A program made the position numbers and the translations under genes. 35,827 bases of DNA from assembly GCA_034433615.1 (NCBI GenBank), contig DAOUAJ010000371.1, positions 1 through 35,827 on the forward strand, read 5' to 3'. A model generated the notes under the pieces. It was given only the letters and a program-made list of their open reading frames with translations. It made no database searches and was not told the DNA's origin. Shown piece after piece: positions 23,272 through 30,953 of the stretch; position 1 is the first letter of the stretch; each line of letters opens with the position of its first letter. The DNA comes from DAOUAJ01 sp034433615 (GTDB lineage: Bacteria; Chloroflexota; Anaerolineae; DUEN01).

Positions 23272-23303
23272 GCGTGTTCCGTCCCTGAGGCCACGGAACA
23301 CGC
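23272..23303. terminator. Bidirectional terminator hairpin between ribF and thyX
   Basis: GCGTGTTCCGT (23272-23282) pairs perfectly with ACGGAACACGC (23293-23303) around a 10-base loop, in the 77-base gap between converging genes. No strong T tract on either side, but the position fits shared termination. Confidence 0.6.
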
Positions 23304-23340
23304 ACCACGCCCACACATTTATCCTTACGGTTCCCTTGTC

Positions 23341-23868
23341 CTACCCGACTGGCGTGTTGGTCAGGAAAGCGTTGTACAACTCCTGAAACACCCCCGGCGC
23401 CAGGGCATAAAGCTGGCGCAGGATCTCGTGTGCCACTGCCCGGATCTCCCACTGAGCCGCCTTGTCACAGCGCAGCCAGCAGAAATGCACCCAGGCCCGG
23501 AAGTTCATGGTGATGACCAGGCGCGTCTCCGCCGCGTTCGGCAGCAGGAAACGCGCATCTTCCTTGCGGATGCCCAAGGCCCGCAACTCGGCATAAGCTT
23601 TCGTCAGGTTCTCCCAGGCCTGCTCCAAGATGGCCTTCGCCTCCGGCTTTTCTGCGATATCCGGCGGCACGACAAAGCCCCATCCCCCCTTGTCGAGGCT
23701 GATATAACGCTGTGAGGCCTGACTGATGCTGGCCAAACGATGTCGAACGATCTGGTGAGTGCACGCGCGGCTGATCCCTTCGATCAGGAAGGTTGCGGTG
23801 TTGTGATCGGCCGCCAGGGCCGGTTCCGTAATCAGCGGCTGGGTGTATGCCAGAAGGGTGACTTTCAT
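23341..23868 (-). CDS. thyX: ThyX-type thymidylate synthase, catalytic part
   Basis: ThyX makes dTMP from dUMP with methylene-tetrahydrofolate, NADPH and FAD. This 175-residue protein starts at the ATG at 23868, which overlaps the previous stop as ATGA. It carries the ThyX signature RHR-x2-S-x4-S-x-R: Arg42, His43, Arg44, Ser47, Ser52, Arg54. The later NFRAWVHFCWLRCD plus AQWEIR segments are also those of ThyX. It lacks the N-terminal helical part with the HE-x3-EH motif that normal ThyX (about 210-250 residues) has before RHR: the first 20 residues jump straight to TATFLIEGISRACTHQIVRHR (read in blocks). The gene before it supplies just that part. An upstream in-frame ATG at 24081 gives a non-family extension and is rejected. 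Confidence 0.88.
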   Translation of the reverse strand: MKVTLLAYTQPLITEPALAADHNTATFLIEGISRACTHQIVRHRLASISQASQRYISLDKGGWGFVVPPDIAEKPEAKAILEQAWENLTKAYAELRALGIRKEDARFLLPNAAETRLVITMNFRAWVHFCWLRCDKAAQWEIRAVAHEILRQLYALAPGVFQELYNAFLTNTPVG

Positions 23869-24446
23869 GCCATCCCGTCTCCATGCCTCATTTCCCGGTT
23901 GTCTGCCACCTGATCTGTATCGAACTCCGCATAAATGGTGGGGGCCAGCGGTCGTAGCAACGGCAGCACGTCCAGGGCCAGTCCGCGCCGGAACAGGTCT
24001 AGCCAGACGCGGGCATTGCCGGAGACGACCCAGCCGCCCTCCCAAGGCGTCACCTCCAGGTGCCGGTTGACCAGTCGCCATCGGACCGGACCATCGGCTT
24101 CCAGGAGATCAGTCCCCTCCCCAGTCCTCAGTCCTCGGTCCTCAGTCCGAAGACTGATGACTGATGACTGAGAAGAGGGCTGAGGACCAGGGACTGAAGA
24201 CACAAGGACCACAAACGTCACGTGCTCGATGATGTCCTCGTGCCCCTCCCGCACGCGAGCCTGGACGAACGTAGGGTTATGCCCCATCTTGTCCGTGGAG
24301 CGATAGCACACGCGTGCCGCAAACTCGGCCAAGCGCTCCTGGGCCGTCCCCGTTTGCGATTTCAGCATTGCAGCCACATCGCCCAGGTCATCTGCTAAGG
24401 TGAGCGCGGGGTTGATCTGCGTGTGACTCAGCAATCTCACTTCCAC
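23865..24446 (-). CDS. ThyX-like partner protein lacking the RHR motif
   Basis: 193 residues. Residues 1-82 resemble the N-terminal part of ThyX: MEVRLLSHTQ, FAARVCYRS, and GHEDIIEHVTFVV, where His69/Glu70 and Glu74/His75 match the HE-x3-EH region that touches FAD. The RHR signature that should follow is missing. In its place, residues about 84-118 are encoded by intergenic-type repeat DNA. The frame then resumes with a ThyX-like GNARVWLDLFRRG (143-155). It overlaps the catalytic gene by 4 bases. It may be a non-catalytic subunit or the decaying half of a double-domain ThyX. The start ATG at 24446 has GGAG nearby upstream. Confidence 0.72.
   Translation of the reverse strand: MEVRLLSHTQINPALTLADDLGDVAAMLKSQTGTAQERLAEFAARVCYRSTDKMGHNPTFVQARVREGHEDIIEHVTFVVLVSSVPGPQPSSQSSVISLRTEDRGLRTGEGTDLLEADGPVRWRLVNRHLEVTPWEGGWVVSGNARVWLDLFRRGLALDVLPLLRPLAPTIYAEFDTDQVADNREMRHGDGMA
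24118..24195. repeat. Short-unit repeat inside the ThyX-like gene
   Basis: Units of CAGTCCTC/CGGTCCTC and CTGATGA (three copies) are arranged about a hairpin, GGTCCTCAG (24137-24145) with CTGAGGACC (24180-24188). The style matches intergenic repeats elsewhere in the window, but here it is read in frame as protein. Confidence 0.7.
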
Positions 24447-24472
24447 AGCAACGATTTCTCCTCCCGATCAAA

Positions 24473-24513
24473 GGTTAAACCCGAAGGGTCTCGGAGACCC
24501 TTCGGGTTTAACC
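24473..24513. repeat. Perfect 20-bp inverted repeat between the CBS and thyX genes
   Basis: GGTTAAACCCGAAGGGTCTC (24473-24492) and its exact complement (24494-24513) meet around one base. It starts 3 bases past the CBS-ACT stop on the minus strand and could terminate or protect that transcript. A diverged relative occurs at 26373-26412. Confidence 0.8.
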
Positions 24514-24515
24514 CA

Positions 24516-25160
24516 CTAAGTGGTGCGGATGTCAATCACTCTGGCTTCGATGTGAGCAATGGATTCCAGTAATGCTTGCTCAGTTACATCGGCGACCTTG
24601 ACGGTAATCAACGCTGTACCGGGCTCATCGCCAGCGAAGGTGCCCAGGCTGATGATGTTCCCGCCGATACCGGCAATCGAGGCCGTGAGATCGGCCAGGA
24701 GGCCGCGGCGATCAGGCACTTTGAGGGTTAGCCGTACGCCCGAATCCCGCGCGCCCAGCATCTCCAGAAAGATCTTGAACAGGTCCGTCTCGGTAATGAT
24801 GCCGACCAGTTCGTCCCCCCGCATCACCGGCAGGCCGCCGATGCGGTTGTCTGCCATGATGCGTGCGGCTTCTTCCAACGGCGTCTGCTCGTCCACTGTA
24901 ATCACGGGCGAGCCCATTATCTTCTTGACCGTCAGCTTAGAAAGCAGATAATTGAGTTCGAAAATGCTGAGCGAGGTGGCAGACGAAGGGGAAGCCTGAA
25001 GCAAGTCCTTCTCAGAGACGATACCGATCAGTTTCCCATGCCGGTCGAGCACTGGCAGGCGGCGGATCTTGTTCTCACGCATAATGCGCAAGGCCTCCCC
25101 GACACCCACGTCCTCAGTTATCGTGATTGGATTCCGGCGCATCCTCTCACCGACAAGCAT
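24516..25160 (-). CDS. Tandem CBS-domain protein with C-terminal ACT domain (AcuB-like)
   Basis: 214 residues, start backed by AAGGAGG on the minus strand. CBS1 spans about 7-56 (RMRRNPITI, RRLPVLDRHGKLIGIVSEKDLL), CBS2 about 80-130 (KIMGSPVITV, GGLPVMRGDELVGIITETDLF), and an ACT domain about 142-213 (LTLKVPDRRGLLADLTASIA). CBS pairs bind adenine nucleotides and ACT domains bind amino acids, so it should be a small sensor protein. AcuB-type proteins share this order, but no acetoin genes are here. It follows gdpD by 38 bases and probably shares its message. Confidence 0.9.
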   Translation of the reverse strand: MLVGERMRRNPITITEDVGVGEALRIMRENKIRRLPVLDRHGKLIGIVSEKDLLQASPSSATSLSIFELNYLLSKLTVKKIMGSPVITVDEQTPLEEAARIMADNRIGGLPVMRGDELVGIITETDLFKIFLEMLGARDSGVRLTLKVPDRRGLLADLTASIAGIGGNIISLGTFAGDEPGTALITVKVADVTEQALLESIAHIEARVIDIRTT

Positions 25161-25198
25161 TGGTGTCCCTCCTTATCTATCGCGGCTTCAAGTTGCCG

Positions 25199-26089
25199 CT
25201 AATAGCCCGCTTCGGCCATCACCTGGCGCAACAGATCGGGCCGGTCAGTGATGATCCCATCCACCTTCAACCGCAAAAGCTGGTGCATGCGATCAGGCAC
25301 GTTCACCGTCCACACGTATACCTTCATCCCCCGGGCATGAGCGGATTCTACAAAGCCCGACGTGACCACCTGCGTGTCCCCCGACCGCTCGGGCACTGCA
25401 AACGCGTTAGCTACAGGCCGGTAAAAAGCAGTGAGGCCAATGCGCTGCCACAGGTAGAAATTGCGTACTTCACCTGTCGCCGCCGCCGTCGCCACGTCCG
25501 GCGCCAGGCGGCGGAATCGCTTGATCACTCCGTCATCAGTAGCCGTCACCAGCACCCGGCTCTGCGCCCCGGTCTCCCGAATCAGATTGGCCAGAGTCGC
25601 CTCAATCGGAGGCGTCACCTGCTTAATCTCGATGCTGATCCGGGTGTCAGGGAAGGCTGTCAGCACCTCTCGCAACGTGGGGATTTTGATCCCCTGGCCC
25701 CGATACGGGAAGCTGTTGCCACCGTCCCAGGAATAACGATAGCCGGCGTCCAACGCCTGCAATTGAGCCAAGGTCATCTCAGTCACCCGTCCGCTCCCAT
25801 TCGTGGTGCGATCCACCGTATCGTCATGGATGACCACTAACTCGCCGTCTTGTGAGGCGTGCACATCCAGCTCCAGGCCATCTGCCCCCAGAGCCAGGGC
25901 GTTCTGGAAAGCCAGCATGGTGTTCTCCGGTGCCAGTGCCGCTCCCCCGCGATGGGCCAGATTCAGAGGATGGGTGGCTTCCCAAACTGGAGCGGGTGGC
26001 GGCGGGCTGATGGTCAACAGGCGGTAAAGGGCAAAGACGACCACCAAAGCGACGATCATGAAAGCCAGGCGCCACAGGTTGCGTTTCAT
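25199..26089 (-). CDS. Membrane-anchored glycerophosphodiester phosphodiesterase
   Basis: Splits glycerophosphodiesters into glycerol-3-phosphate and an alcohol. 296 residues, with an N-terminal hydrophobic segment (about 8-26) that anchors or exports it. A proline-rich spacer follows, then the GDPD barrel: AHRGG (His46, Arg47), PENT (54-57), GLELDVH (Glu73, Asp75), VIHDD (His88) and SIEIK. The end has VYVWTVN and DGIITDRPDLL, both typical. AGGCAGGAT precedes the ATG. First gene of a probable gdpD-CBS-thyX transcript. Confidence 0.92.
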   Translation of the reverse strand: MKRNLWRLAFMIVALVVVFALYRLLTISPPPPAPVWEATHPLNLAHRGGAALAPENTMLAFQNALALGADGLELDVHASQDGELVVIHDDTVDRTTNGSGRVTEMTLAQLQALDAGYRYSWDGGNSFPYRGQGIKIPTLREVLTAFPDTRISIEIKQVTPPIEATLANLIRETGAQSRVLVTATDDGVIKRFRRLAPDVATAAATGEVRNFYLWQRIGLTAFYRPVANAFAVPERSGDTQVVTSGFVESAHARGMKVYVWTVNVPDRMHQLLRLKVDGIITDRPDLLRQVMAEAGY

Positions 26090-26327
26090 AATGTCATCCT
26101 GCCTGTTTCATTCGGTGCTACAATGTAGTTCGAAAACCGGGGGTAACCTCCCCCACAGGGGTAAGTTTTTCCCGATAGAAGCCCTAAAGGGGAGGTTTGG
26201 AGGGCACCCCCTCCAGGAAAACGTCTGTTATCGCCCTTGACCTGCCTTTTCTCAGCCTATGGCCTCCTGCTGGAGCCAAGAAAGGGCAGGTCAAGAGCTC
26301 AAAAAGGGGTTCTTTAGTGACGGCCAC
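26090..26327 (-). other. Long structured leader of gdpD
   Basis: Between the minus-strand promoter and gdpD lie about 230 untranslated bases. They contain an inverted repeat (CTTGACCTGCC at 26236-26246 with GGCAGGTCAAG at 26285-26295) and, nearer the gene, complementary C- and G-rich runs (CCCTCC, GGAGGGGG, ACCCCTGTGGGGG). No known riboswitch pattern was recognised. Confidence 0.5.
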
Positions 26328-26356
26328 ATTATAGCAGACAGCCAGCAGGGATGCAA
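26328..26356 (-). promoter_or_regulatory. gdpD promoter
   Basis: On the minus strand TTGCAT (26356-26351) and a perfect TATAAT (26333-26328) are 17 bases apart, directing transcription toward gdpD. Confidence 0.7.
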
Positions 26357-26372
26357 TAACGAGGGGCAGAGA

Positions 26373-26412
26373 TTGAAACCCGCAAGGTCTCGGAAGACCC
26401 TACGGGTTTCAA
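26373..26412 (-). terminator. Inverted repeat at the end of era
   Basis: TTGAAACCCGCAAGGTCT (26373-26390) and AAGACCCTACGGGTTTCAA (26394-26412) pair with two mismatches. It overlaps the last codon and stop of era and is a relative of the repeat at 24473-24513. Confidence 0.6.
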
Positions 26413-27389
26413 CCCTTCTTGCGCGGCAAAGGATAACCCAGGTGACGTAATGCCTCTTCATCGCGCCGCCAGTGCGGTTTCACTTTCACCCATAGCTCCA
26501 GGTAGACGCGCGTCCCCAGAAGGCGCTCAATTTCCTGGCGAGCCGCCTGACCGATCTTCTTCAGCATGGCACCGCCTTGCCCCAGGATGATCCCTTTGTG
26601 CGACTCCCGTTCGACGTAAATGGTCGCGGCAATGTAGGTCATGTCGGCTGAGCGCTCCTTGAACTCTTCGATCGTCACCGCTACAGCATGGGGAACTTCC
26701 TGACGGAGATGGAGCAGGATCTGCTCTCGGATCAATTCCGCCGCGACGAACCGCTCTGGTTGATCGGTGATCTGGTCAGGGGGATAATAGCGCGGCCCCA
26801 ACGGTAACAGAGAGATGATGAGTGCCAACAGCTCATCCCGCCGATCGCCGCGCTCGGCCGAGATCAGCAGCGCGGGAGGCTCCGGTGGTTGAGTCACCGC
26901 CCGCGCCAACAACTGGCGATAGGTCTGCGTGCGCGCGGGTGTGTCTTCTGGGGTCAGCAAGTCCGCCTTGTTCATGGCCATGATCAACGGCGCTGGATTG
27001 GCGCGCCTGGCCAGCAGGTCAGCAATCTCCTCATCCTCGGCCGTGGGGTTTACAGAAACGTCCACCAGCCACAGCACCACGTCTGCGTCGGGAATGGCCA
27101 TCAACGCCTGCCCGCGCATGTACTCGCCCAGCTTGTGCAGCGGCTTATGGATGCCGGGCGTATCCACAAAGATCACCTGAGCGTCCGGCCGCGTGAGGAT
27201 ACCCAGCAGACGGTTGCGCGTCGTCTGTGGCTTAGGGGAGACGATAGCCACCTTCTGCCCCAGGTAAGCGTTCATCAACGTGGATTTGCCCACGTTGGGC
27301 CGGCCGATCACCGCCACAAAGCCCGAACGATGCCCCCCCGACAGCTCCTCCAGTTCCAACACTTGATCAGAATCGAGTACAAGCCCCAT
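26409..27389 (-). CDS. era: GTPase Era
   Basis: Binds 16S rRNA near its 3' end and checks 30S assembly. 326 residues, slightly longer than usual because of a 20-residue N-terminal lead. G motifs: GRPNVGKS (29-36), the QTTRNR switch region (55-60), DTPG (76-79) and NKAD (140-143). The C-terminal KH domain is marked by ESHKGIILGQGGAMLKKIG (about 263-281) and ends in WVKVKPHWRRDE. It sits alone between repeats, not in its usual cluster with ybeY or cdd. No clear promoter seen before it. Confidence 0.95.
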   Translation of the reverse strand: MGLVLDSDQVLELEELSGGHRSGFVAVIGRPNVGKSTLMNAYLGQKVAIVSPKPQTTRNRLLGILTRPDAQVIFVDTPGIHKPLHKLGEYMRGQALMAIPDADVVLWLVDVSVNPTAEDEEIADLLARRANPAPLIMAMNKADLLTPEDTPARTQTYRQLLARAVTQPPEPPALLISAERGDRRDELLALIISLLPLGPRYYPPDQITDQPERFVAAELIREQILLHLRQEVPHAVAVTIEEFKERSADMTYIAATIYVERESHKGIILGQGGAMLKKIGQAARQEIERLLGTRVYLELWVKVKPHWRRDEEALRHLGYPLPRKKG

Positions 27390-27451
27390 AGAGCCTCACA
27401 GACTGCACAGATCTCGCAGACTCGGCAACAACCTCTGGCTTTCGCCCTGAT

Positions 27452-27480
27452 CCCTGGCCGGCACGACGTCCAGGGCAGGC
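27452..27480 (-). repeat. 29-base dispersed repeat, copy C
   Basis: The reverse complement matches copy A (3051-3079) at 27 of 29 bases. It abuts the hairpin that follows the transporter gene. Confidence 0.7.
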
Positions 27481-27503
27481 CCTCGTCTGAGAGAAGACGA
27501 GGG
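27480..27503 (-). terminator. Hairpin after the queuosine-precursor transporter gene
   Basis: CCCTCGTCT (27480-27488) pairs with AGACGAGGG (27495-27503) around 6 bases. It begins 5 bases past the stop of the minus-strand transporter gene. No T tract. Confidence 0.5.
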
Positions 27504-27508
27504 CAGGT

Positions 27509-28231
27509 TCACGGCCGCAGCCCCTCGAGGTGAAAGGGGTTGAAGTTTGTATCGTAATCGAAGTAGTCTTCCCGCTCCAGGCGTTTGAGGGCGTTGACCA
27601 CTTGATAGGTTAGGGGGGTGAACAACGCCTCGACCCCCACTTTGAAAATGTAGTTGGAGACGATGATGCTCAGCGCCACCCCCCAGGGGAAGACGCCGAA
27701 AGTGGAGGCGATGACGACGAAGAGCACCGTGTCCACCCCCTCACCCACGAGGGTGGATCCGATGGTGCGCGTCCACAGCCAGCGGCCGCCCGTCCAGATC
27801 TTCATGCGCGCCAGCGTGTAAGAGTTGGAGAACTCGCCGGCGAAATAGGCCACCAGACTGGCCAGGATGATGCCGCCGCTGCTCATGCCCCCCAGGATGG
27901 CGTCGTAGGCGGCCTGGCCCGCGTAGCTCTGCCAGGATGCCTCGCCGGGCAGACGGGCGATTACCCAAAACGTCAGCGCTGCCAACGCGGCACAGCCAAA
28001 GCCGGTCCAGATCACGCGCCGGGAGCGGCGGTAGCCGTACACCTCCGTCAGCACGTCGCCGAAGATGTACGAGACCGGAAAGAGCAACGTGCCCGCGTCG
28101 AACGCCAACGGCAGGCCGAACAGCGACACCCCCCAATCCACGATCTTAGCCGACGACGCGATGTTGCTCACCAGGAGCACAGTGACGAAGAGTGCCATGA
28201 CCAGATCGAAGAACTTGTATGGGCGTTCCAT
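27509..28231 (-). CDS. VUT family queuosine-precursor transporter (YhhQ-like)
   Basis: 240 residues with about six membrane helices. The family pattern is clear: LLVSNIASSAKIV, FDAGTLLFPVSYIFGDVLTEVYGYRRSRRVIW, YFAGEFSNSYTLARMK, and a late GEGVDTVLFVVIASTF. YhhQ homologues import the 7-deazaguanine precursors preQ0/preQ1 used to make queuosine in tRNA. The start codon lies 1 base after the pckA stop, and its ribosome site GGGAGGTGAG lies inside the pckA end, so the two are coupled. No que genes are nearby, consistent with salvage. Confidence 0.9.
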   Translation of the reverse strand: MERPYKFFDLVMALFVTVLLVSNIASSAKIVDWGVSLFGLPLAFDAGTLLFPVSYIFGDVLTEVYGYRRSRRVIWTGFGCAALAALTFWVIARLPGEASWQSYAGQAAYDAILGGMSSGGIILASLVAYFAGEFSNSYTLARMKIWTGGRWLWTRTIGSTLVGEGVDTVLFVVIASTFGVFPWGVALSIIVSNYIFKVGVEALFTPLTYQVVNALKRLEREDYFDYDTNFNPFHLEGLRP

Positions 28232-28232
28232 C

Positions 28233-29822
28233 TCACCTCCCTACCAGCGGCCCGGCCGCGCGTACCTCCTCGGAAACGTCGCCGGCAAACTGCGTAAAAT
28301 TCTGGTGAAACATAAACGCTACCTTGCTGGCCTGCTCATCATAAGCATCTGGGTCCGCCCAGGTCTCGCGGACGCGCAGCACCCCGGCAGGAATATCGGG
28401 GCAGGCGGTAGGAATTTGCAGACCAAAGATGGGATCCTGCTCCATTGGCACCTTATCCAGCTCACCCCCGAGGGCGGCGCGTATCATCGCCCGCGTGTAC
28501 GCGATCTTCATGCGATGGCCCACCCCAAAGGGGCCGCCTGTCCACCCTGTGTTGATGAGCCACACCTTCACTTTGTGCTGCTTGATTCTTTCGCCCAACA
28601 TCCTGACGTAGACCCTGGGGTGCAAGGCCATGAAAGGCGCGCCAAAGCAGGTGCTGAACGTGGCCTGTGGTTCGCTGCCCAGGCCTTTTTCGGTACCTGC
28701 CACCCTCGCCGTGTAGCCGGAGAGGAAATGGTACATGGCCTGCGCCGGAGTCAGACGGGCAACAGGCGGCATCACGCCGAATGCATCTGCAGTCAGGAAG
28801 ACGATGTTCTCGGGATGGCCCACCATGCCCGATCGCACGATCCGGGGCAGATAGTTGATGGGATAGGCCGCGCGCGTGTTCTCGGTCAGGGAATCATCGT
28901 TCAGATCGAGACGCCGCGTGCGAATATCTATGGTCACATTTTCCAGGATGGTTCCGAAACGACGCGTGGTCTGATAGATCTCAGGCTCTGCCTCCGGCGA
29001 GAGGCGGATGACCTTGGCGTAACATCCCCCCTCAAAGTTGAAGATGCCATGTTCACTCCAGCCGTGCTCATCATCACCTACCAGGGCACGCTCAGGGTCG
29101 GCCGAAAGGGTGGTCTTCCCCGTACCGGAAAGGCCGAAGAACAAGGCCACGTCCCCTTTCTGGCCCACGTTTGCCGAACAGTGCATGGGAAGCACATCTC
29201 GAAACGGCAACAGGTAGTTCATGAGCGTAAAGACCGACTTCTTGATCTCACCGCCATAGCTGGTGCCGCCGATCAAGACCAGCTTCTCTGCAAAGTTGAC
29301 GAGGATGAAAACCTCCGTCTTGGTGCCATCTATCTCCGGCACGGCATGGAAGCGAGGCGTGTTGATGATGGTGAACTCAGGAGTGAACTCTTCCAGCTCT
29401 TCCGGCCTGGCCCTGATGAACAGATTACGGGCAAAAAGGTTATGCCAGGCTGTCTCCGTGATGACGCGTATCGGCGTGCGGTAGCACGGGTCTGCCCCGA
29501 CAAAACAATCTTGCACGAACAGGTCTTTGCCTTGTAGATAAGCCAGCATGCGCAGGTAAAGCGCCTTGAAATGTTCCTCTTCAAATGGCCGGTTAACCTT
29601 GCCCCACCAGATGTGATCTTCACTAGAGGGCTCACGCACGATGAACTTATCGTTAGGCGAGCGGCCGGTGTGATGTCCAGTCCGTACGACCAGTGGCCCC
29701 ATGTGGGCAATCAACCCCTCACGCCGGCGCACTGCCTCCTCGTAAAGCGCGGAGGTCGAAAGATTCCAATAAACCTGATTCACGTTTCTGATGCCATGTT
29801 GCTCTAACGGAACCTTTGGCAT
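28233..29822 (-). CDS. pckA: Phosphoenolpyruvate carboxykinase (ATP)
   Basis: Converts oxaloacetate plus ATP to PEP, CO2 and ADP, the first step of gluconeogenesis. 529 residues, normal for the ATP type. Visible: RTGHHTGRSPNDKF (about 47-60), GGTSYGGEIKKSVFTLMNYLLP (about 185-206, read in blocks), the P-loop GLSGTGKTTLS (230-240), LVGDDEHGW (Asp250, Asp251) and FEGGCYAK. The GLSGTGKT loop and ENVTID segment mark it as ATP- rather than GTP-dependent. GAGGAGATGCACC precedes the ATG. The malate dehydrogenase gene lies just upstream on the same strand, and the transporter follows. Confidence 0.97.
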   Translation of the reverse strand: MPKVPLEQHGIRNVNQVYWNLSTSALYEEAVRRREGLIAHMGPLVVRTGHHTGRSPNDKFIVREPSSEDHIWWGKVNRPFEEEHFKALYLRMLAYLQGKDLFVQDCFVGADPCYRTPIRVITETAWHNLFARNLFIRARPEELEEFTPEFTIINTPRFHAVPEIDGTKTEVFILVNFAEKLVLIGGTSYGGEIKKSVFTLMNYLLPFRDVLPMHCSANVGQKGDVALFFGLSGTGKTTLSADPERALVGDDEHGWSEHGIFNFEGGCYAKVIRLSPEAEPEIYQTTRRFGTILENVTIDIRTRRLDLNDDSLTENTRAAYPINYLPRIVRSGMVGHPENIVFLTADAFGVMPPVARLTPAQAMYHFLSGYTARVAGTEKGLGSEPQATFSTCFGAPFMALHPRVYVRMLGERIKQHKVKVWLINTGWTGGPFGVGHRMKIAYTRAMIRAALGGELDKVPMEQDPIFGLQIPTACPDIPAGVLRVRETWADPDAYDEQASKVAFMFHQNFTQFAGDVSEEVRAAGPLVGR

Positions 29823-29877
29823 GGTGCATCTCCTCTTTTGTATCTAAATATATTCTGACCCGCAGAAGATATAATGA

Positions 29878-29900
29878 GAGGACAGGTCAAACCTGTCCTC
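29878..29900. terminator. Hairpin between mdh and pckA
   Basis: GAGGACAGGT (29878-29887) pairs perfectly with ACCTGTCCTC (29891-29900) around CAA. Read on the minus strand it follows the mdh stop by 44 bases and is followed by an AT-rich stretch, so it may end the mdh transcript. Confidence 0.55.
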
Positions 29901-29943
29901 TACACTGAGTCAACGCCGTATCCCCAGAAACGCGGGGGCGATG

Positions 29944-30879
29944 TCAATCTGGTAGCATGGCCATCGTCGCTCGCACAAGAGCCGCCGAGCGCTGCAGCGC
30001 CGCCTGCTCCTCTGGTGTGAGCGAGATCTCGATGATCCTTTCTACCCCTTCCCGTCCCAGGACGATGGGGACTCCAAAGCAGATGTCATGCAGCCCGTAT
30101 TCCCCTTCCAGGTAAACGGAGGCTGGCAAAACCAGGTGTTTGTCGCGTAAAATCGCGGCCACCATCTCCGCCACCGCCGCGCCAGGGGCATAGAAGGCGC
30201 TGCCCGTCTTGAGCAATCGCACAATCTCATCGCCCCCTTCGCGCGTTCGAGCCACGATAGCTTCGATACGCCCGGCGGGCAATAGCTCGGTGATGGGGAT
30301 GCCCCCCACCGTCGAGTAGCGGGGCAGAGGGACCATTTCATCGCCGTGGCCACCCATGACGAACGCCCACACCGAATCCACCGAGACCTGGAGCTCCATC
30401 GCGATGAAGGTGCGCATGCGTGCGCTGTCCAGCACACCTGCCTGGCCCAGAACGCGTTGCCTGGGAAAGCCGCTCACCTTTTTGGCCAGATAGACCATCG
30501 TGTCCAACGGATTGGTCACCACCAGCAGGATCGCATCCGGTGAGCCTGGCACCACCTGCTCGACCACCGATTGCACGATTTTGGCATTGACACCGACCAG
30601 GTCCTCTCGGCTCATGCCCGGCTTGCGTGGCACGCCCGCGGTGATGACCACCACGTCAGAGCCGACCGTATCTTCGTAGCTATTCGTACCCGTGATGGTT
30701 GTGTCGAAATGCCAGATCGGCCCTGCCTCCATCAAGTCGAGGGCTTTACCCTTCGGCATATTCTCCGTTTGTGGAATGTCTAACAGAACAATATTCCCAA
30801 CCTCCCGTTCGGCCAGCCACTGAGCAGTGGCGGCACCTACATTACCGGCACCTACGATTGTGATCTTATTACGGCGCAT
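29944..30879 (-). CDS. mdh: Malate dehydrogenase (LDH-like type)
   Basis: Reversible NAD-linked oxidation of malate to oxaloacetate. From the ATG at 30879 (GGGGGG about 9 bases upstream) it has 311 residues. The Rossmann loop is GAGNVG (10-15), with Asp34 to hold NAD. Arg85 in AGVPRKPGM replaces the glutamine of lactate dehydrogenases and sets malate specificity. Arg91, Asp151/Arg154 (VLDSARMR) and His178 in GGHGDEMVPL complete the active site. An in-frame ATG at 30888 is too near the ribosome site. A lone TATAAT lies at 30944-30939. Next to pckA, it links the TCA cycle with gluconeogenesis. Confidence 0.95.
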   Translation of the reverse strand: MRRNKITIVGAGNVGAATAQWLAEREVGNIVLLDIPQTENMPKGKALDLMEAGPIWHFDTTITGTNSYEDTVGSDVVVITAGVPRKPGMSREDLVGVNAKIVQSVVEQVVPGSPDAILLVVTNPLDTMVYLAKKVSGFPRQRVLGQAGVLDSARMRTFIAMELQVSVDSVWAFVMGGHGDEMVPLPRYSTVGGIPITELLPAGRIEAIVARTREGGDEIVRLLKTGSAFYAPGAAVAEMVAAILRDKHLVLPASVYLEGEYGLHDICFGVPIVLGREGVERIIEISLTPEEQAALQRSAALVRATMAMLPD

Positions 30880-30953
30880 CCCATGCACCCCCCATCAGCA
30901 GATTCAATACAGATAGACTACCGCCTGGGGGAGGGCGGATTATAAAACTCGCT

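Noticed and set aside
23869..24081. N-terminal extension of the catalytic ThyX gene
   Set aside because: It is a shadow of the overlapping ThyX-like gene; the family sequence begins at MKVTLLAYTQ (23868).
24473..24513. Transposon terminal repeat
   Set aside because: The arms meet at a single base with nothing between them, and no transposase gene is present; a hairpin element fits better.
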